From Limnohabitans sp. Jir72 (GTDB taxonomy: Bacteria > Pseudomonadota > Gammaproteobacteria > Burkholderiales > Burkholderiaceae_C), in NCBI RefSeq assembly GCF_003063575.1, contig NZ_NESC01000001.1, positions 310,001-374,000 of the forward strand: a stretch of 64,000 bases of DNA, written 5' to 3'. The position numbers were made by a program, and so were the translations under genes. The notes below the pieces were generated by a model. The model made no database searches. It was not told the DNA's origin and saw only the letters and a program-made list of their open reading frames with translations. Shown here piece after piece: positions 1 through 8,775 of this stretch (its first letter is position 1; the number at the start of each line of letters is the position of its first letter).

Positions 1-215
1 GGGTCGACGCTGCGCGCCGCCGTGGCCATGATCACATCCAGAAAAGTCATGACGGCACCGCCGTGCGTGACGTCGAATGAGTTGAGGTGTTCGGGTCGTG
101 GCGCGAAATGCAGCTCGGACTGGCCGCCCTCAAACTTCTCCAAAGTAAATCCCAGATGGTCAACAAAAGGGATCTTGGCGCCGAAAGGGATGCTCATGCT
201 CAAGGACTTTCGCAT
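1..215 (-). CDS. PaaI-type hotdog-fold thioesterase, 3' part outside window
   Basis: Only the first 71 codons are in the window; the gene runs off its left edge. The protein begins MRKSLSMSIPFGAK and contains HGGAVMTFLDVIMA near residue 52. This is the substrate-binding helix motif of the PaaI/acyl-CoA thioesterase hotdog family, which hydrolyses acyl-CoA thioesters in the cytoplasm. The ATG at 215 shares one base with the stop of the upstream SDR gene (TGATG), which suggests translational coupling. Internal Met codons at residues 6 and 8 are alternative starts. Its place at the end of a beta-oxidation cluster fits release of a CoA-bound product, but the substrate cannot be told. Confidence 0.8.
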   Translation of the reverse strand, partial: MRKSLSMSIPFGAKIPFVDHLGFTLEKFEGGQSELHFAPRPEHLNSFDVTHGGAVMTFLDVIMATAARSVD

Positions 216-1006
216 CAGCCGCCGATGATGGCGCTGACGCCACCGTCCACGGCCATCCACTGGCCGGTGATGTGCTTGCCTGCGTCCGAGGCGTACAGCA
301 AGGCCAGGCCTTTGAGGTCTTCGTCATCGCCCAAGCGGCGCAGGGGGGCACCTTGAGCCATCTTGTCGGCGCCCAATTTTTCGAGCAGGCCGTAGGTCAT
401 TTTGCTGGGGAAAAAGCCGGGGCAAATCGCGTTGACGGTGATGCCATGCTCGCCCCACTCGCCTGCCAATGCACGGGTGAAGTTGATCACTGCGCCTTTG
501 GAGGTGTTGTAGGCGATGGTTTTCATCTCGGACGGGTTGCCCGCCAAGCCCGCAATGGACGCCACGTTCAAGATGCGGCCTTTTTTGCGCGGGATCATGC
601 ACAGCTTGGCCACTTCTTGGGCCAAGATGAAATAGCCGCGCACGTTCAGGTTCATGACCTTGTCCCAGGCATTGACTGGGTGTTCTTCTGCTGGCGCACC
701 CCAAGTCGCCCCTGCGTTGTTGATCAGGATGTCGATCGGGCCCATGCGCTGCACCGTCTCGGCGGCGAGTCGGCGGATGTCTTCTTCCTTGCCACAATCT
801 GCGGCAATCCATTGCGCCTCAATGCCTGCGGCTTTGAGCTCTGCGGCGGCGGCTTCCAGGTCTTCGGCCTTGCGCGAGCTGAGCATGATTTTGGCACCCG
901 CCTCGCCCAAGGCGTGGGCCATTTGCAAGCCCAGGCCGCGCGAGCCGCCGGTGACCAAGGCCACTTGGCCGGTCAAGTCGAAAAGTTGTTGGATGGTGCG
1001 TGTCAT
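215..1006 (-). CDS. SDR family NAD(P)-dependent oxidoreductase
   Basis: A 263-residue classical short-chain dehydrogenase. The nucleotide-binding TGGSRGLG lies at about 19-26, NNAG at 96-99, and the catalytic triad appears as Ser150, Tyr166 and Lys170 (YNTSK). The length is normal for the family and there is no signal peptide, so it is a cytoplasmic alcohol/ketone oxidoreductase. It starts 12 bases after the serine hydrolase stop and overlaps the next gene by TGATG, so it is the middle gene of a hydrolase-SDR-thioesterase operon. Within a beta-oxidation cluster it could oxidise a 3-hydroxyacyl or secondary-alcohol intermediate. The exact substrate is not determined. Confidence 0.9.
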   Translation of the reverse strand: MTRTIQQLFDLTGQVALVTGGSRGLGLQMAHALGEAGAKIMLSSRKAEDLEAAAAELKAAGIEAQWIAADCGKEEDIRRLAAETVQRMGPIDILINNAGATWGAPAEEHPVNAWDKVMNLNVRGYFILAQEVAKLCMIPRKKGRILNVASIAGLAGNPSEMKTIAYNTSKGAVINFTRALAGEWGEHGITVNAICPGFFPSKMTYGLLEKLGADKMAQGAPLRRLGDDEDLKGLALLYASDAGKHITGQWMAVDGGVSAIIGG

Positions 1007-1018
1007 GGTGTCTTTCTT

Positions 1019-2332
1019 TTATTTCATCAAATGCTTGGCCAATGCCATGTAGGCGGGCAAAGAGTTGGGGTCATTGAAGGGGTTGTTGGGCATGGGGTGC
1101 GAGGCAAAACGGACGATCACCATCTCGGCCTTGGGGTCGATGTAGATCGCCTGGCCGTGGATACCACGCGCTGAATAGGCGCCGTGTTCGTTGTTCGAGA
1201 CCCACCACATGTTGCGGTAGGACCAGCCCGGCAAAGTGGGGAAAGTCGCTTGCGGGAAGGCGCTCTTGTCACCGCCTTTGGCGATGTCTTGCACGACAGC
1301 TGCGGGGATGATTTGCTGACCGTTGAACTTGCCCTGGTTGCGCATCATCTCGCCAAAGCGGGCCATGTCGCGCAGGCCGGCATTGAGGCCGCCGCCAGCA
1401 AACTCGTTGCCCACGCTGTCCACGGTGAAATAGGCGTCTTGCTCCATGCCTAAGCGCGACCAGATCCGCTCTGACAAGAGTTGCCCGATCGATTGACCTG
1501 TGGCGCGGCGGATCACCCAACCCAAGGCGTCTGAGTTGACGGTCTTGTAGGCAAAGGAGCCGCCGTGTTCGCCCTCTTTCTTCACGGTTTGCAAAAACTC
1601 GTAAAAAGTTTGTGGTCCTTGGTAGCCGGGCGGGCGCGGCAGGACACCGCCAGCACGGGTGTGCTGCCAGATTTCGGCATTGGGGTCGAGGTAGTTTTCG
1701 CTGTACTTCAGGCCGGTGCGCATGTCCAACACCTGGCGGATGGTGGCGTCACCAAAGGCACTGTCTTTGAGCTCGGGAACATAGCGGGACACCGGGGCGT
1801 TCTCGTCGAGTTTGCCTTCGGCCACCAGCATCGCGCCCAAGGTGCCAAAAAAGGATTTGGTGACCGACATCGAGATGTGTTGGCCCTCAGGCCGCAAAGC
1901 TCCCGCATAACGCTCGTACACAATCCGGCCCTTGTGCAAGACCACCACACCATCGGTGTAGTTGGCATCAAAGGCCTGAGCCCAGGTCATGGGCGTGTCT
2001 TTGCCTAAAGGAACAAAGCTGACCGCATCAAGGTCGTCTCGCAAGGCACGGGGCAAAGGCACGGGTGCACCCGTGCCGCGTGAAACCTGGGTGGTCGGGA
2101 GGAGTTGCCGGAAATTCGAAAAACTCCAACGCGTTTGCGGAAATTTGTAACCCGATCCATCGGCAAAACGGATCAGTTTGTCGGCAGGCGGCGGCGAGCC
2201 CACCATCCAGCCCAAAGCCACCGGATCGGTTTGAGCCGCTGTTGGCAATGTGGGGGTTTGTGCCAACAAACCGCTTGCTGCGGCGGTCATGGTCAATCCC
2301 ATCACAGTGCCTCGCAAAAGTGAACGTTTCAT
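1019..2332 (-). CDS. Serine hydrolase, beta-lactamase class C / 6-aminohexanoate-dimer hydrolase type
   Basis: 437 residues. An N-terminal signal peptide (about residues 1-24, MKRSLLRGTVMGLTMTAAAS...) implies export. The SxxK motif of the beta-lactamase/DD-peptidase fold is visible as SVTK in SMSVTKSFFG, and a Tyr follows in GLKYSENYL. The overall pattern (HISMSVTKSF, DMARFGEMM) matches the EstB/NylB-like serine hydrolases rather than true AmpC lactamases. These cleave esters or amides through an acyl-serine intermediate. It lies 36 bases after the Dabb gene and 12 bases before the SDR, so it probably belongs to the same transcript. An esterase that releases an acid for beta-oxidation would fit; antibiotic resistance is not indicated. 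Confidence 0.85.
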   Translation of the reverse strand: MKRSLLRGTVMGLTMTAAASGLLAQTPTLPTAAQTDPVALGWMVGSPPPADKLIRFADGSGYKFPQTRWSFSNFRQLLPTTQVSRGTGAPVPLPRALRDDLDAVSFVPLGKDTPMTWAQAFDANYTDGVVVLHKGRIVYERYAGALRPEGQHISMSVTKSFFGTLGAMLVAEGKLDENAPVSRYVPELKDSAFGDATIRQVLDMRTGLKYSENYLDPNAEIWQHTRAGGVLPRPPGYQGPQTFYEFLQTVKKEGEHGGSFAYKTVNSDALGWVIRRATGQSIGQLLSERIWSRLGMEQDAYFTVDSVGNEFAGGGLNAGLRDMARFGEMMRNQGKFNGQQIIPAAVVQDIAKGGDKSAFPQATFPTLPGWSYRNMWWVSNNEHGAYSARGIHGQAIYIDPKAEMVIVRFASHPMPNNPFNDPNSLPAYMALAKHLMK

Positions 2333-2368
2333 GTGTTGTCTCCAGTGCTTGAGGTCTTGGGACCTTCT

Positions 2369-2671
2369 TTACAGGGGGTAATCCATGCAGCGGCGCTCTT
2401 TGACGACCGCCTTCATGAAAGGCTTGATGGCCAGATGTTGCGGGTGATTTTGGTATGCCGCTAGCACCTGCGCGTCATCGACCAGCATGTGCAGCACCAG
2501 GTCGTTGGTGCAATCCATGCCGGGTACGGCGGTGGCCACTTCAAAAGTCTGGATGCCGGGCACCACTTGGGCGCAAGACAAAAGCAATGCTTTGGCTTTG
2601 TCCAGATTGGTGGCCTTGTCGGTCCCTTCGGCGTGGTCTTGCAGGTTCCACATCACGATGTGTCGGATCAT
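2369..2671 (-). CDS. Dabb (stress-responsive A/B barrel) domain protein
   Basis: 100 residues starting MIRHIVMWNL and ending near CMDYPL. The sequence shows the Dabb pattern: a hydrophobic HIVMW strand at the start, a central VPGIQTFEVA, and LVLHMLVDD followed by YQNHPQHLAI. Such dimeric alpha+beta barrels are small cytoplasmic proteins, some of them enzymes (for example olivetolic acid cyclase). The ATG at 2671 shares its T with the acyl-CoA dehydrogenase stop (TGATG), so the two are probably translationally coupled. A longer reading upstream lies entirely inside the dehydrogenase gene and is rejected. Its role in the acyl-CoA pathway is unknown. Confidence 0.88.
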   Translation of the reverse strand: MIRHIVMWNLQDHAEGTDKATNLDKAKALLLSCAQVVPGIQTFEVATAVPGMDCTNDLVLHMLVDDAQVLAAYQNHPQHLAIKPFMKAVVKERRCMDYPL

Positions 2672-4512
2672 CAGAAAGCCTCCTCGGGCAATTCGGCGCA
2701 GGTCGGGTCGCGGCTTTTGACCACATTGAGCCAAGCGCCAATTTTGGGCAATTCGTAGCGGAAGAAGTAACGGCAGGCGGCGCGGCGGCCTTGGGCCGCT
2801 GCGCTGCTGTCGTCGCCCAAGCTGTGGGCCACGTCGAGCCAAATCCAGGCAATGACGGTGTGGCCAAACGCTTGCAAATAAGGCACGGCATTGGCCAAGG
2901 CCTGTGCAGGTTCGGCACCGGCCCAGGCTTGCTGGGTGGCTTGGCCGATTTGCTGGAGGGCATCGCGCAAGGCGGCGGCTTCAGTTGCCCAGCCCGTCTC
3001 GGCCTTGGCGGCTGTGGCCATCATGCGTTCGCCCAGCAGTTGCAAGCCGCGCCCGTTTTCCATCAGCACCTTGCGGCCCAGCAGGTCCATGGCCTGGATG
3101 CCGTGGGTGCCCTCGTGGATCATGTTCAGGCGGTTGTCGCGCCAGTACTGCTCCACCGGAAAGTCGCGCGTGTAGCCATAGCCGCCGTGGATCTGGATGG
3201 CCAGGCTGTTGGCTTCCAGGCACCACTCGCTGGGGAAGCTCTTGACGATGGGCGTCAGCACCTCCAGCAGCAAACGCGCCACATCGGCGTCTTCTGCCGT
3301 GCCGGTGTGCTGCTCGTCCACCAGGCGGGCGCTGTACAAAGCCAGCGCCAGAGCGCCTTCGCTGTAGGCCTTCTGAGCCAGCAGCATGCGCTTGATGTCG
3401 GCGTGCTCGATGATGCGCACCTGCGGACGGCTGGCGTCTTTGCCCCCTGCCCCACTGGGTCGGCCTTGCGGGCGGTTCTTGGCGTAGTCGAGGCTGGCGT
3501 AGTAACCGGCCATGCCCAGCATGGTGGCGGCCATGCCCACGCCAATGCGGGCCTCGTTCATCATGTGGAACATGCAGCGCAGGCCTTCGCCGGGCTTGCC
3601 GACCAAGTAGCCCACGGCGCCGCTTCCGGCACCGTCCAAGCCTGCGCCCGATTCACCGCGAACGGGGTACTTGCCTTCGCCAAAATTCAGCAGCGTGTTG
3701 GTCGTGCCGCGCCAGCCGCATTTGTGGTTGAGCCCCGCCAGCGCCACGTCGTTGCGCTCGCCCGTGAGTTGCCCCTGTGTATCCACCAATTTTTTGGGCA
3801 CGATGAACAGAGAGATGCCTTTGACGCCCGGCACCAGTTGGCCATTCGCATCCGGAATCTTGGCCAGCACCAAATGGATGATGTTCTCGGAGAGTTCATG
3901 CTCGCCGGAGGAGATCCACATCTTGTTGCCCTTGAGGCGGTAGCGTGCCCCCAAAGCATCAGCTTCAAAGTCAGTGCCATCGGGTGTGGCGCGGGTGGTG
4001 ACGTCACTGAGCGACGAGCCCGCTTGCGGCTCGCTCAGGCACATGGTGCCCGAAAAGCGGCCACTGAATTCGTTCAGGGCAAACACCTGTTTTTGCAGCT
4101 CGGTGCCATGGACCATCAGCAAATTGGCGTTTCCGCTGGTCAGCATGCCCGAGCCGATGCTCACCGAGGCCATGGCAAAAAACGCATTGGCCGCCGCCTC
4201 CACGGTGTAGGGCAATTGCATGCCGCCAAACTCATAATCTTGCGCGGCGCTGAGCATGCCCGACTCGGCATAGGCCTTGTAGGCGTCGTGCGTGGCTTGG
4301 GGCAAGATGACTTTTTCGCCGTCAAACTGCGGCTCTTGTGTGTCGACCAGGCGGTTGAACGGTGCGTACTTCTCGCGGGCAATGCGCTCGCAGGTGTCAA
4401 GCACCGCGTCAAAGGTTTCACGCGAGTGGTCGGCAAAACGTTCGCGGGACTGCAGGCGTTCCACCTTCAGCCAGTCGTGCAGCAAAAAATCAACGGTGGG
4501 GCGCAGGCTCAT
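2671..4512 (-). CDS. Acyl-CoA dehydrogenase with C-terminal extension (DmdC/FadE-like, about 600 aa)
   Basis: 613 residues, the size of the long acyl-CoA dehydrogenase class that carries an extra C-terminal helical domain. FAD/substrate motifs include MCLSEPQAGSSLSDV and KMWISSGEHEL in the first half. IHGGYGYTRDFPVEQYWRD and the catalytic-base segment IHEGTHGIQAMDLLGRK come later. It introduces the 2,3-double bond in an acyl-CoA and passes electrons to ETF in the cytoplasm. This subfamily includes 3-methylmercaptopropionyl-CoA dehydrogenase (DmdC), so a sulfur-containing or ordinary acyl chain is possible. It follows a terminator after the thiolase gene, so it probably has its own promoter, and it overlaps the Dabb gene downstream. 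Confidence 0.92.
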   Translation of the reverse strand: MSLRPTVDFLLHDWLKVERLQSRERFADHSRETFDAVLDTCERIAREKYAPFNRLVDTQEPQFDGEKVILPQATHDAYKAYAESGMLSAAQDYEFGGMQLPYTVEAAANAFFAMASVSIGSGMLTSGNANLLMVHGTELQKQVFALNEFSGRFSGTMCLSEPQAGSSLSDVTTRATPDGTDFEADALGARYRLKGNKMWISSGEHELSENIIHLVLAKIPDANGQLVPGVKGISLFIVPKKLVDTQGQLTGERNDVALAGLNHKCGWRGTTNTLLNFGEGKYPVRGESGAGLDGAGSGAVGYLVGKPGEGLRCMFHMMNEARIGVGMAATMLGMAGYYASLDYAKNRPQGRPSGAGGKDASRPQVRIIEHADIKRMLLAQKAYSEGALALALYSARLVDEQHTGTAEDADVARLLLEVLTPIVKSFPSEWCLEANSLAIQIHGGYGYTRDFPVEQYWRDNRLNMIHEGTHGIQAMDLLGRKVLMENGRGLQLLGERMMATAAKAETGWATEAAALRDALQQIGQATQQAWAGAEPAQALANAVPYLQAFGHTVIAWIWLDVAHSLGDDSSAAAQGRRAACRYFFRYELPKIGAWLNVVKSRDPTCAELPEEAF

Positions 4513-4546
4513 GTCGCATCATCCCGGTTCAGAAAAAAAACAGACA

Positions 4547-4581
4547 AAGAAAAAGGCGGTCAGCTGCAAACCGACCGCCTT
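4547..4581 (-). terminator. Rho-independent terminator after the thiolase gene
   Basis: On the minus strand a perfect 9-bp stem AAGGCGGTC / GACCGCCTT with an 11-nt loop is followed by TTTTTC. It sits about 32 bases after the thiolase stop and before the acyl-CoA dehydrogenase start, so it separates the two units. Confidence 0.85.
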
Positions 4582-4612
4582 GGTGTTGATCAGGCGTCAA
4601 CAGCCAGGGGCA

Positions 4613-5788
4613 TCACAGCACTTCAAAAATGCCGCAAGCGCCCATGCCGCCGCCAATGCACATGGTCACCGCCACGCGCTTGGCACCACGGCGTTTGCCC
4701 TCGATCAAGGCATGGCCTGTCAGGCGCTGGCCTGACACGCCGTAGGGGTGGCCCACCGCGATCGCGCCGCCGTTGACGTTCAAGCGATCGGCCGGGATGC
4801 CCAGCTTGTCGCGGCAGTACAGCACCTGCACCGCAAACGCTTCGTTCAATTCCCACAGGTCGATGTCGTTGACGGTGAGGCCCAGACGCGCCAGGGCTTT
4901 GGGCACAGCGTAGACGGGGCCAATGCCCATTTCGTCAGGCTCGCAACCGGCCACAGCAAAACCCAGGAAACGGCCCAGTGGCTTCAAGCCACGTTGCTCG
5001 GCCAGCTTCTCGTCCATCAGCACGCAAGCGCCTGCACCGTCCGAAAATTGGCTGGCATTGCCTGCCGACACCAGGCCGCCGGGCAGCGCAGAGCGCAGGC
5101 CGCTGATGGCTTCCACGGTGGTGCCTTCACGCAGGCCTTCGTCCACGCTGACGGTCACTTGCTTGGTGGTCATGCCCATGACTTTGTCGATCACGCCTTG
5201 CGTGACGGTGATGGGGGCGATTTCGTCGTTGAACAAACCGGCAGCTTGCGCAGCACAGGCTTTTTGCTGGCTGGCCGCACCATACGCGTCCATCACATCG
5301 CGGCCGATTTTGTAGCGCTTGGCCACTTGCTCGGCGGTTTGCAGCATGTTCCAGTAAATCTCGGGCTTCATTTTGGCCAGCGCCAAGTCTTGCAGCATGT
5401 GGGTGTTCATTTCTTGCTGCACGCAAGAGATGCTTTCCACGCCACCGGCCACATAGACCTGGCCTTCGCCCGCGATGATGCGTTGCGCAGCCAAGGCAAT
5501 GGTTTGCAAGCCGGAGGAGCAAAAACGGTTGACGGTCATGCCCGACACAGAAATCGGCAAACCGGCTTTGAGGGCGATCTGGCGGGCGATGTTGGCACCG
5601 GTGGCACCCTCGGGTGTGGCGCAACCCATGATCACGTCTTCGACTTCGGCGGCGTCAATGCCTGCGCGGGCCACGGCGTGTTGCACCGCGTGGCCACCCA
5701 GAGTCGCGCCGTGGGTCATGTTGAAGGCGCCTTTCCAGCTCTTGGCCAGCGGTGTGCGTGCGGTAGATACGATGACAGCATTCGTCAT
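4613..5788 (-). CDS. Acetyl-CoA C-acyltransferase (thiolase)
   Basis: 391 residues, the usual thiolase length. The nucleophilic cysteine is Cys90 in [10 protein letters not shown], the catalytic histidine is His347 in [14 protein letters not shown], and the second cysteine is Cys377 in [11 protein letters not shown]. It catalyses the last step of beta-oxidation (3-ketoacyl-CoA + CoA to acetyl-CoA + shortened acyl-CoA), or the reverse condensation. It lies 59 bases after the FadB-type gene, so together they form the usual multifunctional pair. In this order (hydratase/dehydrogenase, then thiolase) it is the fadA counterpart. It could also be called PhaA/AtoB; sequence alone does not fix chain-length preference. 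Confidence 0.93.
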   Translation of the reverse strand: MTNAVIVSTARTPLAKSWKGAFNMTHGATLGGHAVQHAVARAGIDAAEVEDVIMGCATPEGATGANIARQIALKAGLPISVSGMTVNRFCSSGLQTIALAAQRIIAGEGQVYVAGGVESISCVQQEMNTHMLQDLALAKMKPEIYWNMLQTAEQVAKRYKIGRDVMDAYGAASQQKACAAQAAGLFNDEIAPITVTQGVIDKVMGMTTKQVTVSVDEGLREGTTVEAISGLRSALPGGLVSAGNASQFSDGAGACVLMDEKLAEQRGLKPLGRFLGFAVAGCEPDEMGIGPVYAVPKALARLGLTVNDIDLWELNEAFAVQVLYCRDKLGIPADRLNVNGGAIAVGHPYGVSGQRLTGHALIEGKRRGAKRVAVTMCIGGGMGACGIFEVL

Positions 5789-5806
5789 GATGGTCCTTTC
5801 AAGTGG

Positions 5807-5830
5807 GGGACAGAGCTGAAGATCTGTCCC
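5807..5830 (-). promoter_or_regulatory. Hairpin between the FadB-type and thiolase genes
   Basis: 8-bp perfect arms GGGACAGA / TCTGTCCC with an 8-nt loop lie just upstream of the thiolase ribosome-binding site (GAAAGGA). No T-run follows, so it is not a classical terminator. A role in transcript processing or translation control is possible but unproven. Confidence 0.45.
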
Positions 5831-5847
5831 GCCAAAAATTTAAAAAA

Positions 5848-7959
5848 TCAGTTGAATGTCTTGCCTTCGGCCACCAAACGAGCCAAGAGAGGCGCGGGTT
5901 GCCAGAATTGGGCGTCGTCATGTGGGTTTTTGGCAAAGCGCTTCATGGCTTCGGCCACGTTGAACAGGCCAATCGTGTCGGCGTAGTTCATGGGACCGCC
6001 GCGCCAGAACGGGAAGCCGTAGCCGGTGATGTAGACCATGTCGATGTCGCTGGCCTTGCTGGCAATGCCTTCTTCCAGAATGTGGGCGGCTTCGTTGACC
6101 AGCGAGAACACCAGGCGTTGCACGATTTCTTCGTCCGAAATTTTGCGTGCTGTGATGCCCATGTCGGCGCGGTGTTTTTCGATCATCTCGACCACCACGG
6201 CGCTGGGGATCGCGTCGCGCTTGCCCGCTTGGTAGTCGTACCAGCCTGCGCCTGTTTTCTGGCCGTAGCGGCCCATTTCACACAGCAAGTCAGCGGTTTT
6301 GCTGTACTTGAGGTTGGGCTTTTCGGTGTAACGGCGCTTGCGGATCGCCCAGCCGATGTCGTTGCCAGCCAAATCGCCCATGCGGAAAGGGCCCATGGCA
6401 AAGCCGAACTTCTCAACAGCCTTGTCGACCTGCGCAGGGGTGCAGCCCTCTTCGATCAAAAAGCCGGCCTGGCGGCTGTACTGCTCGATCATGCGGTTGC
6501 CGATGAAACCATCGCACACGCCAGAGACCACCGAAGTTTTCTTGATCTTCTTGCCAATCGCCATCACGGTGGCCAGCACGTCTTTGCCGGTCTGCGCGCC
6601 GCGCACGACTTCGAGCAACTTCATGACGTTGGCAGGGCTGAAGAAATGCATGCCGATCACGTCTTGCGGGCGCTTGGTGAAGGATGCGATTTTGTTCACG
6701 TCGAGCGTTGAGGTGTTGGACGCCAAGATCGCGCCGGGCTTCATCACTTCGTCGAGCTTCTTGAAAACGGCTTCTTTCACGCCCATTTCTTCGAACACGG
6801 CTTCGATGACCAAGTCGGCTTGGCCGATGTCGTCATAGCTCAGCGTGGTGCTCAGCAAGGCCATGCGCTCGTCGTATTTCTCTTGCTTGAGCTTGCCCTT
6901 TTTGACCTGTGCTTCGTAATTTTTGCGGATGGTGGCCACGCCACGGTCCAGCGCGTCTTGCTTCATCTCGAGCATCTTGACCGGGATGCCCGCGTTCAGG
7001 AAGTTCATGGAGATGCCGCCACCCATGGTGCCTGCACCGATGACGGCGATGGCTTTGATGTCTCGCATGGGGGTGTCGGCTGGCACATCCGGAATCTTGG
7101 ACGCTGCACGGTCGGCCATGAAAATGTGGCGCAGTGCACGGCTTTCTGGCGTCAACATCAAGTTCATGAAGATGTCGCGTTCAACGACCATGCCGTCTTC
7201 AAATTTTTTCTTGGTGGCGGCTTCGACCGCGTCCACGCACTTGACGGGTGCGGGCAGGTTTTTGGCCATGCCTTTGACCATGTTGCGGGTGAACTGGAAA
7301 TAGGCATCGCCTTGTGCATGCTTGCAAGGCAGATTGCGCACCAAGGGCAACGGCGAACCGTCTGCATGGGCTGCAGCCACTTTTTGAGCCAGTGCCAGCG
7401 CCTCTTCGGCCAGGGTGTCGACCGATTTGGCCATCGCGTCAAACAGCTTCTGGCCGGGCAACATGGCCAGCATCTCACTCTTGATGGCTTCGCCGCTGAC
7501 GATCATGTTGAGCGCGGCTTCGACGCCGATCACACGGGGCAGGCGCTGTGTGCCGCCCGCGCCGGGGATCAGGCCCAACTTGACTTCGGGCAAGGCAATC
7601 GAGGTGCCAGGCGCTGCAATGCGGTAGTGGCAGCCCAAGGCCAGCTCCAAGCCTCCGCCCATGGCCACCGAATGGATGGCGGCCACAACAGGTTTGGCCG
7701 AGTTTTCGCAAGCGCGGATCACGCTCAACAAATTGGGTTCCTGAATGGCTTTGGGCGAGCCAAATTCACGGATGTCCGCGCCGCCCGAAAAGGCTTTGCC
7801 GCCACCGGTGATGACAATCGCCTTGACGGCTGCGTCGTTGTTGGCTTTTTCCAGCCCATCGGTGATGCCGATGCGGGTGGACAGACCCAAACCGTTGACG
7901 GGCGGGTTCATCAAGGTGATGACCGCGACATCACCGTGGACTTTGTATTCAGCTGTCAT
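5848..7959 (-). CDS. fadB: Bifunctional enoyl-CoA hydratase / 3-hydroxyacyl-CoA dehydrogenase (FadB/FadJ type)
   Basis: 703 residues. The N-terminal crotonase domain (about 1-190) has ITGGGKAFSGGADIREF and MGGGLELALGCHYRIA. The Rossmann domain starts near residue 300 (VIGAGTMGGGISMNFLNAG), and HFFSPANVMKLLEVV and the C-terminal dehydrogenase domains follow. It hydrates enoyl-CoA and then oxidises the L-3-hydroxyacyl-CoA with NAD+. The length and domain order match FadJ/FadB-like proteins of Burkholderiales. It heads the fad transcript; a TetR-type operator candidate lies about 40 bases upstream, and the thiolase follows. The symbol marks the functional class, not proven orthology to E. coli fadB. 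Confidence 0.93.
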   Translation of the reverse strand: MTAEYKVHGDVAVITLMNPPVNGLGLSTRIGITDGLEKANNDAAVKAIVITGGGKAFSGGADIREFGSPKAIQEPNLLSVIRACENSAKPVVAAIHSVAMGGGLELALGCHYRIAAPGTSIALPEVKLGLIPGAGGTQRLPRVIGVEAALNMIVSGEAIKSEMLAMLPGQKLFDAMAKSVDTLAEEALALAQKVAAAHADGSPLPLVRNLPCKHAQGDAYFQFTRNMVKGMAKNLPAPVKCVDAVEAATKKKFEDGMVVERDIFMNLMLTPESRALRHIFMADRAASKIPDVPADTPMRDIKAIAVIGAGTMGGGISMNFLNAGIPVKMLEMKQDALDRGVATIRKNYEAQVKKGKLKQEKYDERMALLSTTLSYDDIGQADLVIEAVFEEMGVKEAVFKKLDEVMKPGAILASNTSTLDVNKIASFTKRPQDVIGMHFFSPANVMKLLEVVRGAQTGKDVLATVMAIGKKIKKTSVVSGVCDGFIGNRMIEQYSRQAGFLIEEGCTPAQVDKAVEKFGFAMGPFRMGDLAGNDIGWAIRKRRYTEKPNLKYSKTADLLCEMGRYGQKTGAGWYDYQAGKRDAIPSAVVVEMIEKHRADMGITARKISDEEIVQRLVFSLVNEAAHILEEGIASKASDIDMVYITGYGFPFWRGGPMNYADTIGLFNVAEAMKRFAKNPHDDAQFWQPAPLLARLVAEGKTFN

Positions 7960-8000
7960 GCTGGCGTTCCTTTGCGTGAAATAAAGCTGGGAATAAAAAA

Positions 8001-8012
8001 GAACGGTCGTTC
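8001..8012. promoter_or_regulatory. Candidate TetR-type operator upstream of fadB
   Basis: Perfect inverted repeat GAACG-GT-CGTTC inside an A/T-rich stretch, 42 bases upstream of the fadB-type start. Small palindromes of this form are typical of TetR-family fatty-acid regulators (FadR/PsrA/LiuR-like). No regulator gene is in the window, so the assignment is tentative. Confidence 0.4.
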
Positions 8013-8078
8013 GTTTTTAAAGATTGTAGTGGCTGATAGAGAGAATGGCATCCCGGACTGTCTCAACCGGGACGGCGC

Positions 8079-8774
8079 TCAGACTTCCAGCCACTCCTTG
8101 CGAATGTAGGTGTTTTGACGGAGCTCCTCGGGCGTGCCCTCAAACACGATGCTGCCATGGCCCATGACCAGTGCGCGGTCTGAAATGTTCATCGCGATGG
8201 TGAGCTTTTGCTCGATCAAAAGCACCGAAATGCCACGGCTCTTGAGCTCCTGAAGGTACTGACCCACCAGTTCCACAATCTTGGGGGCCAGGCCTTCGGT
8301 CGGCTCATCGATGATGATCAGGTCGGGGTCACCCATCAGGGTGCGGCAAAGCGTCAGCATCTGCTGCTCACCGCCTGACAACACCCCAGCCTCGGTGTGT
8401 TCGCGCTCTTTGAGCCGAGGGAACATGGCGAACATGTCGTCAAAAGACCAACGCCCGTTTTTTCCGCTGCGCTTTTGACCGAGCTGCAGGTTCTGGCTGA
8501 CGGTGAGCTTGGGGAAGATGTCCCGGTTCTCGGGCACATAGCCAATGCCCAGATGCGCCACTTCGTAGGCTTTCTTGCCTTGAATGGCTTGACCTTGCCA
8601 GTCGATGCTGCCTTGGCAGTCCACCAGACCCATGATGGCTTTGGCCGTGGTGGAGCGGCCTGAGCCGTTGCGCCCGAGCAAAGCAACGATCTCACCTTGG
8701 CCCACACCAAAGCTGACGCCATGCAGCACATGGCTCTTGCCGTAATAGGCGTGAAGGTTGTCAATTTTGAGCAT
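8079..8774 (-). CDS. livF: Branched-chain-type ABC transporter ATP-binding protein LivF
   Basis: 231 residues from MLKIDNLHAYYGKSHVL. Walker A is GRNGSGRSTT (note Arg where Lys is usual: GxxGxGRST), the signature is LSGGEQQM, and Walker B is LIIIDEPTEGLAP. LivF is one of two ATPases that power import through LivHM. The start at 8774 is chosen because it follows the livG stop by one base (TGA-G-ATG); the longer reading upstream lies inside livG. The Lys-to-Arg change in the P-loop is unusual and could lower ATPase activity at this site, so the codon deserves a check. Last gene of the liv operon. Confidence 0.9.
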   Translation of the reverse strand: MLKIDNLHAYYGKSHVLHGVSFGVGQGEIVALLGRNGSGRSTTAKAIMGLVDCQGSIDWQGQAIQGKKAYEVAHLGIGYVPENRDIFPKLTVSQNLQLGQKRSGKNGRWSFDDMFAMFPRLKEREHTEAGVLSGGEQQMLTLCRTLMGDPDLIIIDEPTEGLAPKIVELVGQYLQELKSRGISVLLIEQKLTIAMNISDRALVMGHGSIVFEGTPEELRQNTYIRKEWLEV

Positions 8775-8775
8775 C

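Noticed and set aside
2455..4776. 773-codon open frame on the plus strand opposite the acyl-CoA dehydrogenase
   Set aside because: It is a shadow produced by high-GC codon use of the minus-strand gene; the translation is rich in Ala/Gly/His/Gln with no domain pattern.
8051..8072. TCCCGG...CCGGGA inverted repeat as the liv operon terminator
   Set aside because: Arms are only six bases and no T-run follows, so a terminator call is not supported.
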